Origin: Symsagittifera roscoffensis
Taxonomy: Eukaryota; Xenacoelomorpha; Acoela; Convolutidae
Assembly: GCF_963678635.1 (NCBI RefSeq)
Contig: NC_087066.1
Span: 10,568,723 to 10,632,722 of the forward strand
Direction of reading: 5' to 3'
Length of the DNA stretch: 64,000 bases
Under the pieces are notes generated by a model. The model searched no databases. It had not been told where the DNA came from and saw only the letters and a list, made by a program, of their open reading frames with translations. Position numbers and translations under genes: made by a program. Positions 52,953-64,000 of this stretch are shown piece after piece. Each line of letters opens with the position of its first letter. The first letter of the stretch is position 1.

Positions 52953-53090
52953 AGGGATAACTAGTTTTTCGTCCAACCAGACGACCTTCTCTTTTACATA
53001 AAAATCATTGACAAATTGGGTATAGTAGCGGTTCATAGAGTGGGTTTTTTCATGAGTTTTTGAATTAACTAATTCTCTAATGGGGCTAAG
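52953..53090 (-). repeat. 138-bp segment, misplaced copy
   Basis: An exact copy of 51722-51859 now lies between the RNase H and RT pieces. Its right border runs into agagaattagtt, which is the complement of aactaattctct ten bases earlier, so a 12-bp hairpin marks the junction. Confidence 0.93.
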
Positions 53091-53094
53091 AGAA

Positions 53095-53592
53095 TTAGTT
53101 TCGAGATCCATGAACGTTTTTAATTGCGGCAATAAGCGGGGCGGTTTTCACGATTCGACGGATTCCGTTTTCCGCACCAAGGGTTTTACTCCCGTGGTGG
53201 TTATTCTGTGCCCCAACTGTTTCAACTCCCTTTGAGCAAATTTGCATTTCGTAAGTTTCAACAACTTGTTTTCCTTGTCCAAATCTTTCAGGTTTTTTTT
53301 CGACATATCCAATATGATTTATTTCGGTTCCAATGATAACCACCAAGATATCGTCGATGAACGCGTGCGCTTGCTGAAACTCGGAAAAAACGCTATCCAT
53401 AGCTCGCTAGAGTTCGGCCAGTATTGTTGTCAGCCCGTAGAACCCCGTTTTGAAGCAGTGAGTACCCGTATACTTCCCCTTATTACTGGAAAATTACATT
53501 GTACATTTGTTTCTGCGCTTAGGGCAATTGACCGTAGGCATGAGTTAAATCCATGGTTGAAACAAATTTATCCCACGGTTTTTTCTCGCTGA
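53095..53592 (-). pseudogene. reverse transcriptase of the gypsy remnant
   Basis: On the - strand 53592 to about 53400 gives STMDLTHAYGQLP and, after frame changes, NGVL/TGFYGLTT-like residues. The frame 53400-53095 has FSEFQQAHAFIDDILVV, containing the catalytic Asp pair. Order and motifs equal those at 1330-1560. At least two frame changes and a stop (in place of the residue before RAMDS) break it. It ends at PQLKTFMDL-like residues next to the misplaced 138-bp copy. Confidence 0.83.
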
Positions 53593-53906
53593 TAGTTTGT
53601 CCAACATTTTCCATTAATTCTTTTATATTCGGCGTCTGCTCTTTGTTTTTGTGTGCTCAATTATTAAGTTCTCTTGATTCAAGTGCTAGTTTCACTGATT
53701 CGTCTTTTCTCACTGTTATAACAATTGGCGATACGAAATATTTATCTGAATATTCTTCTAATTTTTCGAAGTGGCCTTGCTGTAGTAGTTTGTTATTTTC
53801 CTTATCCACCTTATCTTGCAATGCTATTGGTACTCCGCGGCTCTTCTGTTTATCGATGTCAAGTTTTCAGAAATCTCCGCCTGCATCTTATAGTTTCTGG
53901 TTTTTC

Positions 53907-54268
53907 CTACCCTAGGAAATAGATTTGAAGCTTACCAAAGTTTTCTTGCCACGAGTCCAGTGCAGCTCCTTGGCCTGACTCCCCTTGTGACTCGTTATTG
54001 ATAGACATGACTGGAGCCCCTTGTAAATGCTGGATCAATTGCAGCCCTAATTGTGTCATCAAGTCTCGCCCGATGATAGACGGTCGATTCCCTCCGATGA
54101 TATTTATTCTCGCATCAGCTTTCCACCCGTTGGACTCCAGAATCACCTTCATTGTCCCTATTAGCTTCAATGGATTTTTCGCGTTGTTCTGAAATGCGGT
54201 GTCTTCCGCTGAGAGTGACTCCAACTTCAATATCGATGCTCCTAGGGTTCGTTTTAGTTCTTCGATGG
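53907..54268 (-). pseudogene. protease C-terminal part of the gypsy remnant
   Basis: The frame reads LKLIGTMKVILESNGWKADA, then NIIGGNRPSIIGRDLMTQLG, the end of a retropepsin followed by the GRDL motif usual in Ty3/gypsy. The catalytic DTG-type motif is not present because the sequence starts abruptly after the LTR. A deletion from the LTR edge into the protease, removing all of gag, is inferred. The stretch 53593-53906 between it and RT has no clear motif. Confidence 0.75.
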
Positions 54269-54458
54269 TGAAAAAGTAAGTTCAATCAATAATCAACTTA
54301 ACTTTGAAAAGTTTATTCAGAGAGTGATTTCAGAGGTCAACCGAAGTTGACAGATAGCGCCGAAGGTCGGGACCTGTCAGAATCCAATTAGCACCACAAA
54401 TGTTGTTTGATTGCTAGAGACTGAGAACTTACATGATTTAAAATAGCACCATATGACA
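54269..54458 (-). repeat. LTR of the gypsy remnant, about 190 bp
   Basis: On the - strand it starts TGTCATATGGTG and ends at CTTTTTCA. It contains ggtcccgaccttcggcgc and aataaactttt (a possible polyadenylation signal). Length and the TGTCAT start resemble the LTR at 4996-5201. Confidence 0.78.
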
Positions 54459-54603
54459 CTCACCTTCTGATAAATGAAAACTGTTATTAACTGAGGCTAC
54501 AGAAATTGAAATGCGAGATGCTGAATTAACAAAAGGTTAGCGAGAAATCAATTACCGAAAAGTACTGATTGTTTTATTTCTGATAAACAAGTATTTTGAT
54601 GAA

Positions 54604-54746
54604 CAAAAATCTGCAAAAAAATAACGAAAATCATTTTTAAGTTTGTGCCTCAATTACAAAAATCTGCAAAAAAAAATAATGAAAATCATTTCTAAGTTTG
54701 TGCTTCAATTACAAAAAAAATTTTAAGTTTGTGCTTCATTTACAAA
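54604..54746 (+). repeat. short tandem repeat, unit about 53-55 bp
   Basis: The block aaaaatctgcaaaaaa, then cgaaaatcatttttaagttt and gtgcctcaattac occurs twice in full and once in part (ttttaagtttgtgcttcatt). Confidence 0.88.
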
Positions 54747-57700
54747 AAAAAACAATAGCATGTAAGAATTGGTCGAACTTGGATGAAAATAGATGTTTTT
54801 TGTCGCGCCGGTCAAATTCTATCTGGATTGGTCGAAATTGGTCGAAACATAATCCAATTTGTTGAAAAAGTGAAAAGGACAAGCGTGGGGGGGGGGGGAG
54901 GGGGTGTTGTAAGATTGCAAAGGTCCAACGCTGAGGGGGTTTGGGAATGGAATGGATTTTTTTTTACAATTTCACAAACTTAAGTTTTAGAAATCGAGTA
55001 GGCCGTACACTCTTTTTGCAAAATTTTTGCATTACTCATTTGATAAAGCATAAAAAATAGCAAAACTATGCAAGATGCGAAACAAAATTGAAGTCGAAAA
55101 AAACTTAAATGATTTTGAATGGACTTTTAATTTTAAATTCGATAAAACAATGGATTTTAATTAATTTTTTCATTCAATAACTAAGCATGGGAGTCGATTA
55201 TTTTGTAACGTTTTTGACCACAAAAATCCACTAGAATCAATTTCTTTTCTTTTTTTTCAGGTGCGGGTACAAATAGTTGGGACACTTTTCGAAGTTGTAC
55301 TTAATTGTATAACACATAAAGACCTACTCTCGGGTATTTAGCCGTTTTTTCTGCATTTTTCGCAGCTACCTTTTCTTTGACAAATCTTTTTTCTATCATT
55401 CTTTTTTCACCGCATCAGTTGTTGACTCGAACGCTATGAGGAATTTGGGAATTGGAATTGGTTTCAAAATAACCGTCGTAGATTGTTTAGAATTATTCTT
55501 ATGTTTTACTTTTTCTTTGAATGTGACTGTTACTATGATTTGATCCTACGAACTCTTCGAAAACAAGGGGATGTGGTATCCCAGAATACTGGTTTTCCCA
55601 AAACCGTCCTTTTTTTACTGGTTGAAGAATACTCGTGGCTGCGCCATGTGATATCTGGATTTTGTTTTCAAATGAGTTAACCTTAAAGTTTTTTTTCAAG
55701 TTCTGAATGATTCGGCGAGCGAATCAATTTAACTCGGACATCAACACGCTGAATCAAGGTTGATCGAAGCATATAACTAAGCATCACATGTATTAAGACT
55801 TCTATAACCAAGTATCACGTGAATTGAATCGAAAAAATCAAGAATTCTGATCCCCAAATAATCATAGCTAATAATCACGCTAAAAAGGCGCCTTTGAGGT
55901 CCGCTAGTTTTAAGAATACTTGGAAAGTTGGGACGAAAACCGTTTTTAAACCAAACTTTGCAGTTGCGCAGCGGGTGAAAGTCGCTCCATAAAGTCTTGA
56001 CCGGGAAATGAAGCAATTCATGACTTAAGGGGTGCTTTGCGTCATTTCTAAATATCTACTCACACATGCAAAAAAACGCTTGTTAATTTAATGAAATGCT
56101 GCTTTCTTTGATGTAATATCCTGACCTATAGTATTTTTAATTAGGCCTATGATTTATCGATTCTTTATCACTACTATCGATAACTTATTCTCCTCCATAT
56201 GTTCTTTATTTCCACTCACATAAGCAAGTCATAAAAGCCCCCTGTTCCTGTTAATCACATTTGCACTTCATTAGTCAAACTGGCTCAAATGGAACATTCG
56301 GGGGGAAAAAATGCAAGTCATTATCATACCAACATCCAACACCACAGAAGAAAGAGATAAGACACTTCTTTCAGCCTCTTATGTCATACTTAACTACCCC
56401 CACCTGCCCCCGTTTTGGTCAACTGTAAATACGAGTCTTTTGAGTAAATACGAGTCTTAAGAGTGCATCTGGCCGAAACGCAGTTGGAAATAATTTTAAG
56501 TCGAAAATGGGCGGAGTCTAGAAACTGCAGACATAATTAGAATACGTTGCGTTTGAAATTTTTTGATAATTGCATCATGAAAAACATAACTGCAGAATAA
56601 TAACACATAAACTGTACAGAACTGTTACGCAACCAATAATGATGCTTACACTGGTTTTCATAGGAGCCGGCAATTTATTGCTGCTGGTCTGAATCAATCT
56701 ACCATCCGGTAGTATAATTGCAAGAGATGGTCGGTTGTCATTCAACTGACTTCGTATCTAATCTACAAGGATGTTTTCTGACAACAACGTGACGTTTATT
56801 CACCCGGGCCGATTGTTCAAGCTTCGATGAACTTACATAATTGATGCTGATTTTGCCTTCCATTATTTCAGTATTTCTCTTGCTCAACTTTATCTTTTTT
56901 AAAGGAATTCAAAAAATCTAAATTGTTTTTTTTTATTATTATACGGCCCGAAACAATCAAAGAAATTTCGGAATTTAAGAATTTGATATCTGAAATTGCA
57001 TATCATCTCTAAAGTTGATACAAAATGTTGCTAAAATTAAAACTTTTGTTAGGTGTCGTGTATTCGAAGAAAACTTTTATTTTTCATTTTGAAATATTTT
57101 TGAATTTTTATTGCTTTTGAGGGGATCAGGAATTTGTAAATTATCAATTTTGTTGTCAAAGCTTTCATGTTGCCATAAAGTACCATAGTTATGTAATTAT
57201 GAAAATTGTCATTTTTACTTTTAGTTTTCATGTTGCCATATTGTGCCATAATTTCGTTACAAAAATTTCTTGTGATGTTTTTATTTGATTTTAGGTTTTT
57301 AATTGAATTGCACCTGTTAAAATAAATAATTTTCCAAACAAAATAGCCGATTTTTTTTTTCAAATAGGTCCCTAACAAAATTTTTAGACCAAAAATAGGT
57401 AAGAAGGATTCAGATTTTTTCAAACAAAAAATTAATATGAAAAACAAAACTTCAGATCATATTTTTAGATCTGAATTAGGTATTTTCAGATATGAAGTAA
57501 CCATGAAAAACAGAATTTGTGAACTCGATCTGAAATAACCCATTTTTAAGCATCCAAGCGTTAGTATAGTCATTTGTAAACCAGCGCAGATCTGAAATTT
57601 GAACTTTAAATACATTATTCCAGATCATCCTCAAAAAAACTACTTAAGGAAACCTTACACTACCCCTGACCAATAAGATTCAGGCATTATGACTTAATTT

Positions 57701-60570
57701 TTAAGAAGTCAAAATCATCAAACATGGACCATGTAACAAAAAAGACCCAAAAGTGTGACTGAGCTTGAAAAGTAATAATCTAGTTTTCTCAGGTGTTTTA
57801 TCTCTCGATTATTACCTCCAGATTGAGATATCGGTGCCTATTTCCCCTGAGAAATAGCCACAAAAGCGAAAAGCTTATCAGTCTCTCTTAAGTTAGCTAA
57901 TCCTAGATTATTACCACGATTCAGTCACTTATACGGGCCATAGATTGTAGCTCCTTTTTTTCCTAAAGTTCAAAAAGAATATAGGTTTAGTGTTGATTCG
58001 AACCACCATTTAACAAAATAGAGCAACTTAACTACAAAGTGCAAAAATAGACCCTATTATCATAAAAGCCTCTAGTCATCGCAGCTAATATATTCGTATT
58101 CTGCTTTCTATAATCCTTTGTCGGAAGCCGACAGATCTCAATATATTAAAGTGGATTTCTCGCTACTCTTAACGCCCAAAAAAGAGCAATTTAGTCTTCT
58201 CAACTTTTACTCTCGGAAAGCAGAACTAATTTATTTTTAGAACTCTGTTCCTGTTATTTTAATTTTCAATTTTCCGACAGTCTTGTTCAAGTTCAAGTAT
58301 AATACATGGGTTCCCAGGAAGCTCAAGCATGGAAAAATACTATCTCCTCCGAAGTGAAATTTCAGGTGAAATCATAGTGGCAAGTAAGCGCAAGTAGCGC
58401 AGAAGGTTCCGACCGCAGTTGCTTTTTTAGAAATTATAAAAAGCAAATTTTTCTTTGTTTTTTAATTTTTCAATGTATAACTTTCGCTTTTTGTGCCTGA
58501 AGAAAGCTTAGAATGTTACAAATGGATTTACTTTGATTTGATTAATTAATAGATATTGATTTGAATGGCTTTAATATGTAATATAACTCGAACCGATCTG
58601 ATCTTTAATTGTGGTACCTGTCTTTGCGAGGAAAAATGGGTCAAAAAAATAATTTTATTTTCAAGTCTTAATGGACGAAGTGGTTTTCTTGCTAGAAATC
58701 CAATTTGATCATATTTTGCATAATTTCCTGTAAATACTGCAAAACTACAACTGAATCAGCTTAAAAAGGTCCCAATAAAAGTTTTACTGCTAATAAAATG
58801 TAAAGTACTCTCATAATCGGCTTTTTAATTTTCTGATAGCAGCCGGAAAAAAGATGAATATGAGAAGACTTTAAATTTTATTAGCAGTATAACTTTTATT
58901 AGAACCCAATATGACTGAAGAGATTTTGTCATTTGTTCCCCCTATTGTAAAAGAAGGCAGATACCTAGGAGGAGTACAAAATTTGCATATGCTCAACCTT
59001 GAATAGTCCGAACTAGGTACCATAGATCGGGGTAAATATTTTAGAAGGTTCCTCCTTATATTTTTTTAATGATAACTTTTCAACGTATCAGATATCTTTC
59101 AATTTCGTTGACTATTTCTCGACCAACTTTCATTAGAAAACCATCCTTAATTTTGGGACCCCTCTATTATACTTGCTCCATTTAACCATAGCATGTGTCG
59201 TGTTTCCCTGCAAAAGAGCAGCTTTATCAAGACTCTGAGTCTGTTCACGTGTCTGATTGTAGTGCTACAACTGACTACTCAACCTCAATTAGTATCCACG
59301 AAGATCGTCAATTCACTCTCTATGAGGAACGTTCATAATGGTCAGTAGAACAAATCTCGTATCTGAAGCCTTGTAACAAACCAGCCTTAATGCTGCTTGA
59401 AAAACAGCGGTTGGAAACCAACAACTACGGGTTTTAATAATAAAAACGTTTTCACAACACTGGTTCGAAATTTTTCAACGAAAAACTTCAGCTTAACAAT
59501 CAATCGAGAAGAGACATCTTCCATTAACCATTTACAAAAAATTGATGTTTAAAGAATTTCATATTAGGTAAGTCATGCTCATACTTTTTCAGTAAATTCA
59601 AAACTTGAGCGTTGCTTTCGCAAAACAGAAATTGCATTATTTGAAGTGAAAATCAGTTTGGTTATTTTTTTTACTTTTCCTCTTCACAATTTTTTCCTAA
59701 TTTTCTTTAACATTTTTTCAGTTTCTTATTTTTTTGCTGCCCGTCAATTACCTCCACCTATTTAACCATTAAAAACCCGACCTGAACATTGCAAGTTTTG
59801 ATCAAAGCTTGTTTTTCATCGTTCAAAAATTTTTTAACCCCCACATCGCCCACACCCTTTCACGCCCATTGTTCTAACTTACACAGTGTGAATGCATAGG
59901 GGGAGGGAGGATTGAGGATTGCTTTGGATTTTTACTGATGATTTTTCATTTTTGTTAATTTATGATTGCAGTGCTCCCTTTTTGTTGCTCTTGATTTTAA
60001 ATTAAACTGCACTCTGGTGCCTCAATTCTTTGTTTTAAACAGCTATGAATCTAAACATTATCGCAAAAAAACTTGAAAAAGTTTCTGATGTTTTTCAAAT
60101 TATTTTTTGGTCGCAATGCTTTAAAATTATTTAAAAGTTCTTTCAAAATTTGACAAAAATTGCAAAGCTTGCTGTGCCTCGGTTTTTATTTTAAAAATAA
60201 GTTCATGTTTTCACTGAATCGTACTTTCGAATAAAGTTCAGGATTTTCTGACGACAAAAAAAAAAGATTTCATGGCAATTTTATGACGAAAAAATTTTTT
60301 TTGCTATTGAATCGAGGTAAAATAGATTTAAATGTTATGATAATGCATTATAATTGTTTTGAAAATAATCCGTTGTCTCGCTTTCATAATAGAAATTGTT
60401 GCCTAAATTGATGACAGTTTTTTTTTAATTAAAATGGCAACAATTTTGACAAAAATTCCGGAACATATTTTTTTTGCGGAAACTTCGGTGCAGAAATTTC
60501 ATTGCTAAGTAAAATATTCTAAAATATATCAGACTCGACAACTAAAAGAGCGAAGTCTAGCACAAGACTG
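54747..60570. other. long stretch without a recognisable gene
   Basis: I read both strands and found no protein family, RNA gene or dispersed repeat that I can support. A poly-G run stands near 54887-54905. The longest frame (57447-57049, 132 codons, - strand) is rich in Lys, Phe and Ile and looks random. The region may be intron or intergenic DNA. Confidence 0.4.
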
Positions 60571-61552
60571 CCCGCACTGAGGTTCTATGAATAAAACTCG
60601 ATTATAATCGATTTCCATATTCAAAAATATTGCTATAATAGTCGTTCATCATTACAATTTGGGAACACGTAAGCGATTATAAATCATTATTTTCAAGGAT
60701 TTTGTGGATTGTGATTTGTATAAATGTTTTCCAAACTTGCTGCACAATTCGCATATTTTTCTTCATTTCTCACAGCAAACTCGGTTTCTAATTTATCATC
60801 CTCTAATCTAATTTCTGAGTTTTTGTTATATTCTTGTTCTCAATGAACACCCCCCGTAAACCACCCCCCGCCCGAAAAAAATAGATGACATGAAGTTTTT
60901 AAAAAAAACCAAGTTTTTTCTACGTTGAAGAAACAAGCCAAAAAAGCATTTGCAGAATTTTTTTTAGAAAAAAAACCCACTTTCCTCTTTGAACTCACAC
61001 TAAAAATTGAATGAATGGCTGAAAAAAGGCATAGGGTGCTGTTTGAAACAATTCAAAAATTTTCTCGGCATTGTATAAAAAAGGGGAAAAAGACATTTAC
61101 TCATTTTTCGAAATGTTATCAAATAGAGATACAATGTCGAATTCCCGATGGTTACATAACGGCAAGGATGCAGACTTGTGAAGACATTAACAGAGCAAAA
61201 GTTAAAAAACAAAAAAATTGTAAAGAAAATTAGATTAAAAATAATGAAGAAAAAAAGACAACAGTCCTTGAACTTATTAGGTTTCCTTTTGGTTGACTCA
61301 ACGCCTCTTTACGCCAGCAACACTCAAGTTTAGAGTTTACTGAAAACAAGTTTTTACACTTCTGGCTAATTTCAGAAAAAAAACTATCACAATCGATTAT
61401 AATCAATTTAAAAAAGATTCTATTATCTGTTTTAAAAAAAAAAGATTTAATCAAATTTGAATCGATTCTTGTCAATTAGCTTAAAACTTTATAGAGATTG
61501 TCCAAAAGTTGACAATATATTTAATTTTTTTCAAATGAAGCTCTGGTGCGGG
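60571..61552. mobile_element. CCCGCA-family TIR element, 982 bp
   Basis: The left end is cccgcactgaggttctatga; the right end in reverse is cccgcaccagagcttcattt. Palindromic attataatcgattt blocks lie near both ends (60600-60680 and 61388-61415). Two overlapping short frames at 61000-61233 are on opposite strands, with no known domain. It is the longest copy in the window and could have been the source of the internally deleted ones. Confidence 0.65.
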
Positions 61553-62139
61553 TGAATACCTCGATAATCTCATTTATACGATGCTCAAAACACAGCTAAT
61601 TAAATCTCATGCTGTTCTGATCGTGTCGAACTTAGGTGGAACAAAATTATTCCTAAAAAAATCTTCAGATCATTATATCCAGTTGTTTTGTTCCACCTTT
61701 GAGTAAAGCATCATTTTAGAGAAAACCCATATTTTACAAAAACTTGCAAAAACAGGCTCTTACGCATATTGTTTTACAACTGCTTCATTCAAATAGAGCA
61801 AGTACAATTTTTGAATCAAAAAACTTTGATTGACTCAGAAGCGGATTTAGGGGGGTATTGACTTGCTGTTTTTGCTGATTCGTTCAAGGCATTGTTTTGA
61901 CTTTTTTCCTGAAATACATGAAACAATCTCAGATATGAAATCGAGAAAACTTTTTATTGTTCCGATCATTTGAAAAACGGGAAGGAATTTCGTATTCGGG
62001 TGTATTTTAGTTTTTGTGTGTTTCCGCGCAAAATCAGGTACTTTAAAAAACTATGGGAATGGATCGAGTGATATATCATAATAAAGCCCTTTCAATCGTG
62101 ATTCGAACGACTTTTAAAAATTCAAAAACTTATTCACTT
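61553..62139. other. gene-free AT-rich DNA
   Basis: I see no gene or repeat family here. A phrase agcggatttaggggggt near 61842 may be an old transposon end. Confidence 0.35.
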
Positions 62140-62720
62140 CTTTTTACTCAAATCAAAGTAGTTTTTTGGAGTTTCTTAGCCCATTTTCTAAACAAAGATT
62201 AATTTACTTAATTGTTTTTCTTTACTATTTTTTAAAAGTTTTTCTAGTCAATGTTCTTCAAAAACTGTATTCCGAATGCCTTTTTTGCTATGATTGTCAA
62301 AATTCGTAAGTTTTCTATCAATCAGATCGTTTTATTACACCATGCAGAAAAAAACGACACTAATTTGAAAGAAAAAGTTTTTTTTTCTTGTATTTTTCAA
62401 AGACTGGTCGGAACATACTCTGGTACTTGCACAGTAACCGGCTATGCTTGTTTAAGCTTCTTTTAAGCCGCGAAAACTTAGTTGTACTCAAATAAAAGTA
62501 AATAGTGGAGTTTCTTAGCGCCATTCTGCAAACAAAGCTTGAAAGTTCCAAACACTTCTGCAAAAAATGTTGAAAAATTTCTTACAACTTTTATTCAATT
62601 GTTTTTTTTTTTACAATTAGTTTTCGTTTCTCTAGTCAATGTTCTTCAAAAACTGTATTCCGAATGCCCTTTTTGCTATGACTGTCAAATATACCTACGT
62701 TTTTTTTGTTCAGATCTTTT
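62140..62720 (+). repeat. direct duplication of about 390 bp offset
   Basis: The block agtcaatgttcttcaaaaac, then tgtattccgaatgcc stands at 62247 and again at 62635. The preceding tggagtttcttagc also recurs (62167 and 62505). The frames at 62251 and 62539 are consequences of this duplication. Confidence 0.85.
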
Positions 62721-62898
62721 TGTTTATCCCATGCGGAGTTTATCCCATATAATTTTCCATGATATAACTGTCCTGTGCCACAAAAAAAAGGTCAAAACAT
62801 ATAGGATGGTTACAGGTTAATTGTCTGTTAAAACAGTTTACCCATGAAAACAACCTATTTAAAAAGAAAACTCTTTTTCGATTCTTCTCTATTTGAAG

Positions 62899-63099
62899 GC
62901 GGATTGGGGGTGGACAAGAAGTTCAGCTGGAAGTTTCCTTCCCTCAGGAAGTTCAAAGTGGGGGGATCAGGAAAGTCACGCTGGTTTGACTCCCGCTGAG
63001 GCAAAAAGAACCAAAAAGAAGAAAAGTACATTCAACTACGCGTCAGCTGATCCAGATTATATCTACACAACATCAATTAAAATGCTTAGTTGCGGCTGA
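62899..63099 (+). CDS. candidate terminal exon, unknown protein
   Basis: A pyrimidine-rich stretch (cgattcttctctatttgaag) is followed by a GC-richer 201-base open stretch that reads SAGSFLPSGSSKWGDQESHA, then LTPAEAKRTKKKKSTFNYAS and DPDYIYTTSIK, to a TGA at 63097. Composition and lack of K/N/F bias differ from the surroundings. Another frame is also open over the first half, no polyadenylation signal is clear, and I recognise no family. Confidence 0.25.
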   Translation, partial: ADWGWTRSSAGSFLPSGSSKWGDQESHAGLTPAEAKRTKKKKSTFNYASADPDYIYTTSIKMLSCG

Positions 63100-64000
63100 G
63101 TCTTGAAGAATAAGTCAAACAATCCTGTGGTGTTATTTCAATGTTATGTTGTGATGATTTATTGTGGTACAAAATTTAGATGAAATTAAGATTTTGATTA
63201 CATTCGAGGAATTGTGAAGCAAGTTTGAGATACATTTTTGCTTTATAAAACTTTGTCAAATTGTTTCACAGAATAATGAATTTTGATAACATCTTTGCAT
63301 TTTTACGAAAAGTTTTAAGAAGAAGGCTAATTTATTTTAAGAAGCAGTCCTTATAAAACTTTTGATAAAATTTGTAGCCACCGGGCTGGAGCCGAACCAA
63401 ATCTTCACAGAAGCCTCAAGAAAAGCTTGAACACAGTTTTAAAATCTGATTTTTGTAGGATTTAGAAATTGATTTGTAGACGGTCGAAATATTTTATACA
63501 ATTTGAACTAGTCGGAAATTATTGTAAAATTGCGAAAAACCACAAGTATGAAACTTCCAAATGCTTTTCTCGGATATGTTATTCATGAGGAAACTACTTT
63601 CAGCAACAAAATAACTATTCGTAAAAAAATAAAAATTATCTTCCGCGCGGAGGCTAAGCCGACGGAAATTGGGTAGTCAAAAGCAAAATTGTTTTCATAA
63701 AAACTAAGAACTATAAAGTTCTGATAATTTGAAAATTTACGCTCTCTTGCTGTTGTTTCCTTTTGAACGGCGCGAATTCAGGTAACTAAACGGAAATATT
63801 ATAAAACAACAATGGTCTGAATGAAGCTTAAGCGTTAAAGAAGACTTTAATTACGTAAAGGGTTACTAGCCTTACAAATTACAGGAATGAATCAAAAATA
63901 ATTTCAACTACAAAGAATTACTTATTACATCAAAAGTATATGCCGTAAAAACTAAACAGACAGCCAATAAGTCGTTCGTTGCGACTGAGTCTTGACGGTC
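63100..64000. other. gene-free AT-rich DNA at window end
   Basis: No gene is supported. The phrase gttgcggctgagtcttga (63088) recurs with one change at 63979 (gttgcgactgagtcttga), so a repeat unit of about 890 bp may run off the window. Confidence 0.35.

Larger units (their letters stand above)
51560..54458 (-). mobile_element. rearranged Ty3/gypsy remnant with inverted LTR ends
   Basis: Read on the - strand: LTR (54458-54269), protease end, RT, RNase H, linker, integrase N-terminal part. The protein pieces are clearly related to those of the element at 1-5201 but belong to another subfamily. Gag, the protease start, and the integrase core onward are absent. The 3' end is capped by an LTR start in the opposite direction. 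Several frameshifts and stops are present. Confidence 0.88.

Noticed and set aside
57049-57447. 132-codon frame on the - strand
   Set aside because: Composition (Lys, Ile, Phe, Asn) is what AT-rich random sequence gives, and there is no motif.

Overview
This is a eukaryotic, AT-rich, very repeat-dense window, most likely from an invertebrate animal. The support is metazoan-type BEL/Pao and Ty3/gypsy LTR retrotransposons, two spliced exons of a protein kinase A catalytic subunit with GT-AG introns, and many short non-autonomous transposons. I cannot name the species. There is no operon structure, no CRISPR array and no rRNA or true tRNA gene.

Layout. 1-5201: a decayed Ty3/gypsy element on the + strand; the window opens inside its 5' LTR, and its 3' LTR is complete. 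5202-11025: diverged dispersed repeats, namely a Helentron-like family (with a CAGGGC...GCCCTG hairpin) and a family bounded by CCCGCA/TGCGGG with palindromic AATCGATT/ATTATAAT motifs inside. 11401-12107: two adjacent exons of a PKA catalytic subunit on the - strand, with a small transposon in the intron between them. 12718-17002: a foldback-like element holding a 798-bp tandem array and a 1.3-kb inverted repeat. 17145-27134: a nested stack in which a BEL/Pao element (17578-26961, TSD taaaa) sits inside a small GGCTCTTTT-ended transposon, which also holds a second copy and lies inside a third.

27200-29085: a cluster of GGCTCTTTT-ended MITEs, several with 8-bp target-site duplications. 30546-31500: two weak candidate exons on the - strand. 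31618-35045: a 1.7-kb head-to-tail duplication. 35147-35656: a complete Helentron-like copy whose empty site can be read from a paralogous repeat. 37180-43430: a satellite-like array of roughly 100-bp units with a 2.2-kb higher-order duplication. 45975-49570: another local duplication and more CCCGCA-family copies. 51560-54458: a rearranged gypsy remnant on the - strand, bounded by inverted LTR ends. 54460-64000: mostly anonymous AT-rich DNA, one long CCCGCA-family element and one weak candidate exon.

How it fits together. The only confident host gene is the PKA subunit, and only 296 coding bases of it are visible. The rest is a palaeo-transposon landscape: autonomous elements broken by frameshifts and stops, non-autonomous elements nested in each other, and tandem duplications with periods of about 53, 100, 390, 428, 798, 1716 and 2200 bp. 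The most unusual items are the tRNA-like Pol III box pair inside the BEL LTR, an extra non-retroviral ORF in the BEL leader, the foldback element with its one-sided 798-bp array, and the gypsy remnant that acquired inverted LTR termini and an identical 138-bp internal copy.
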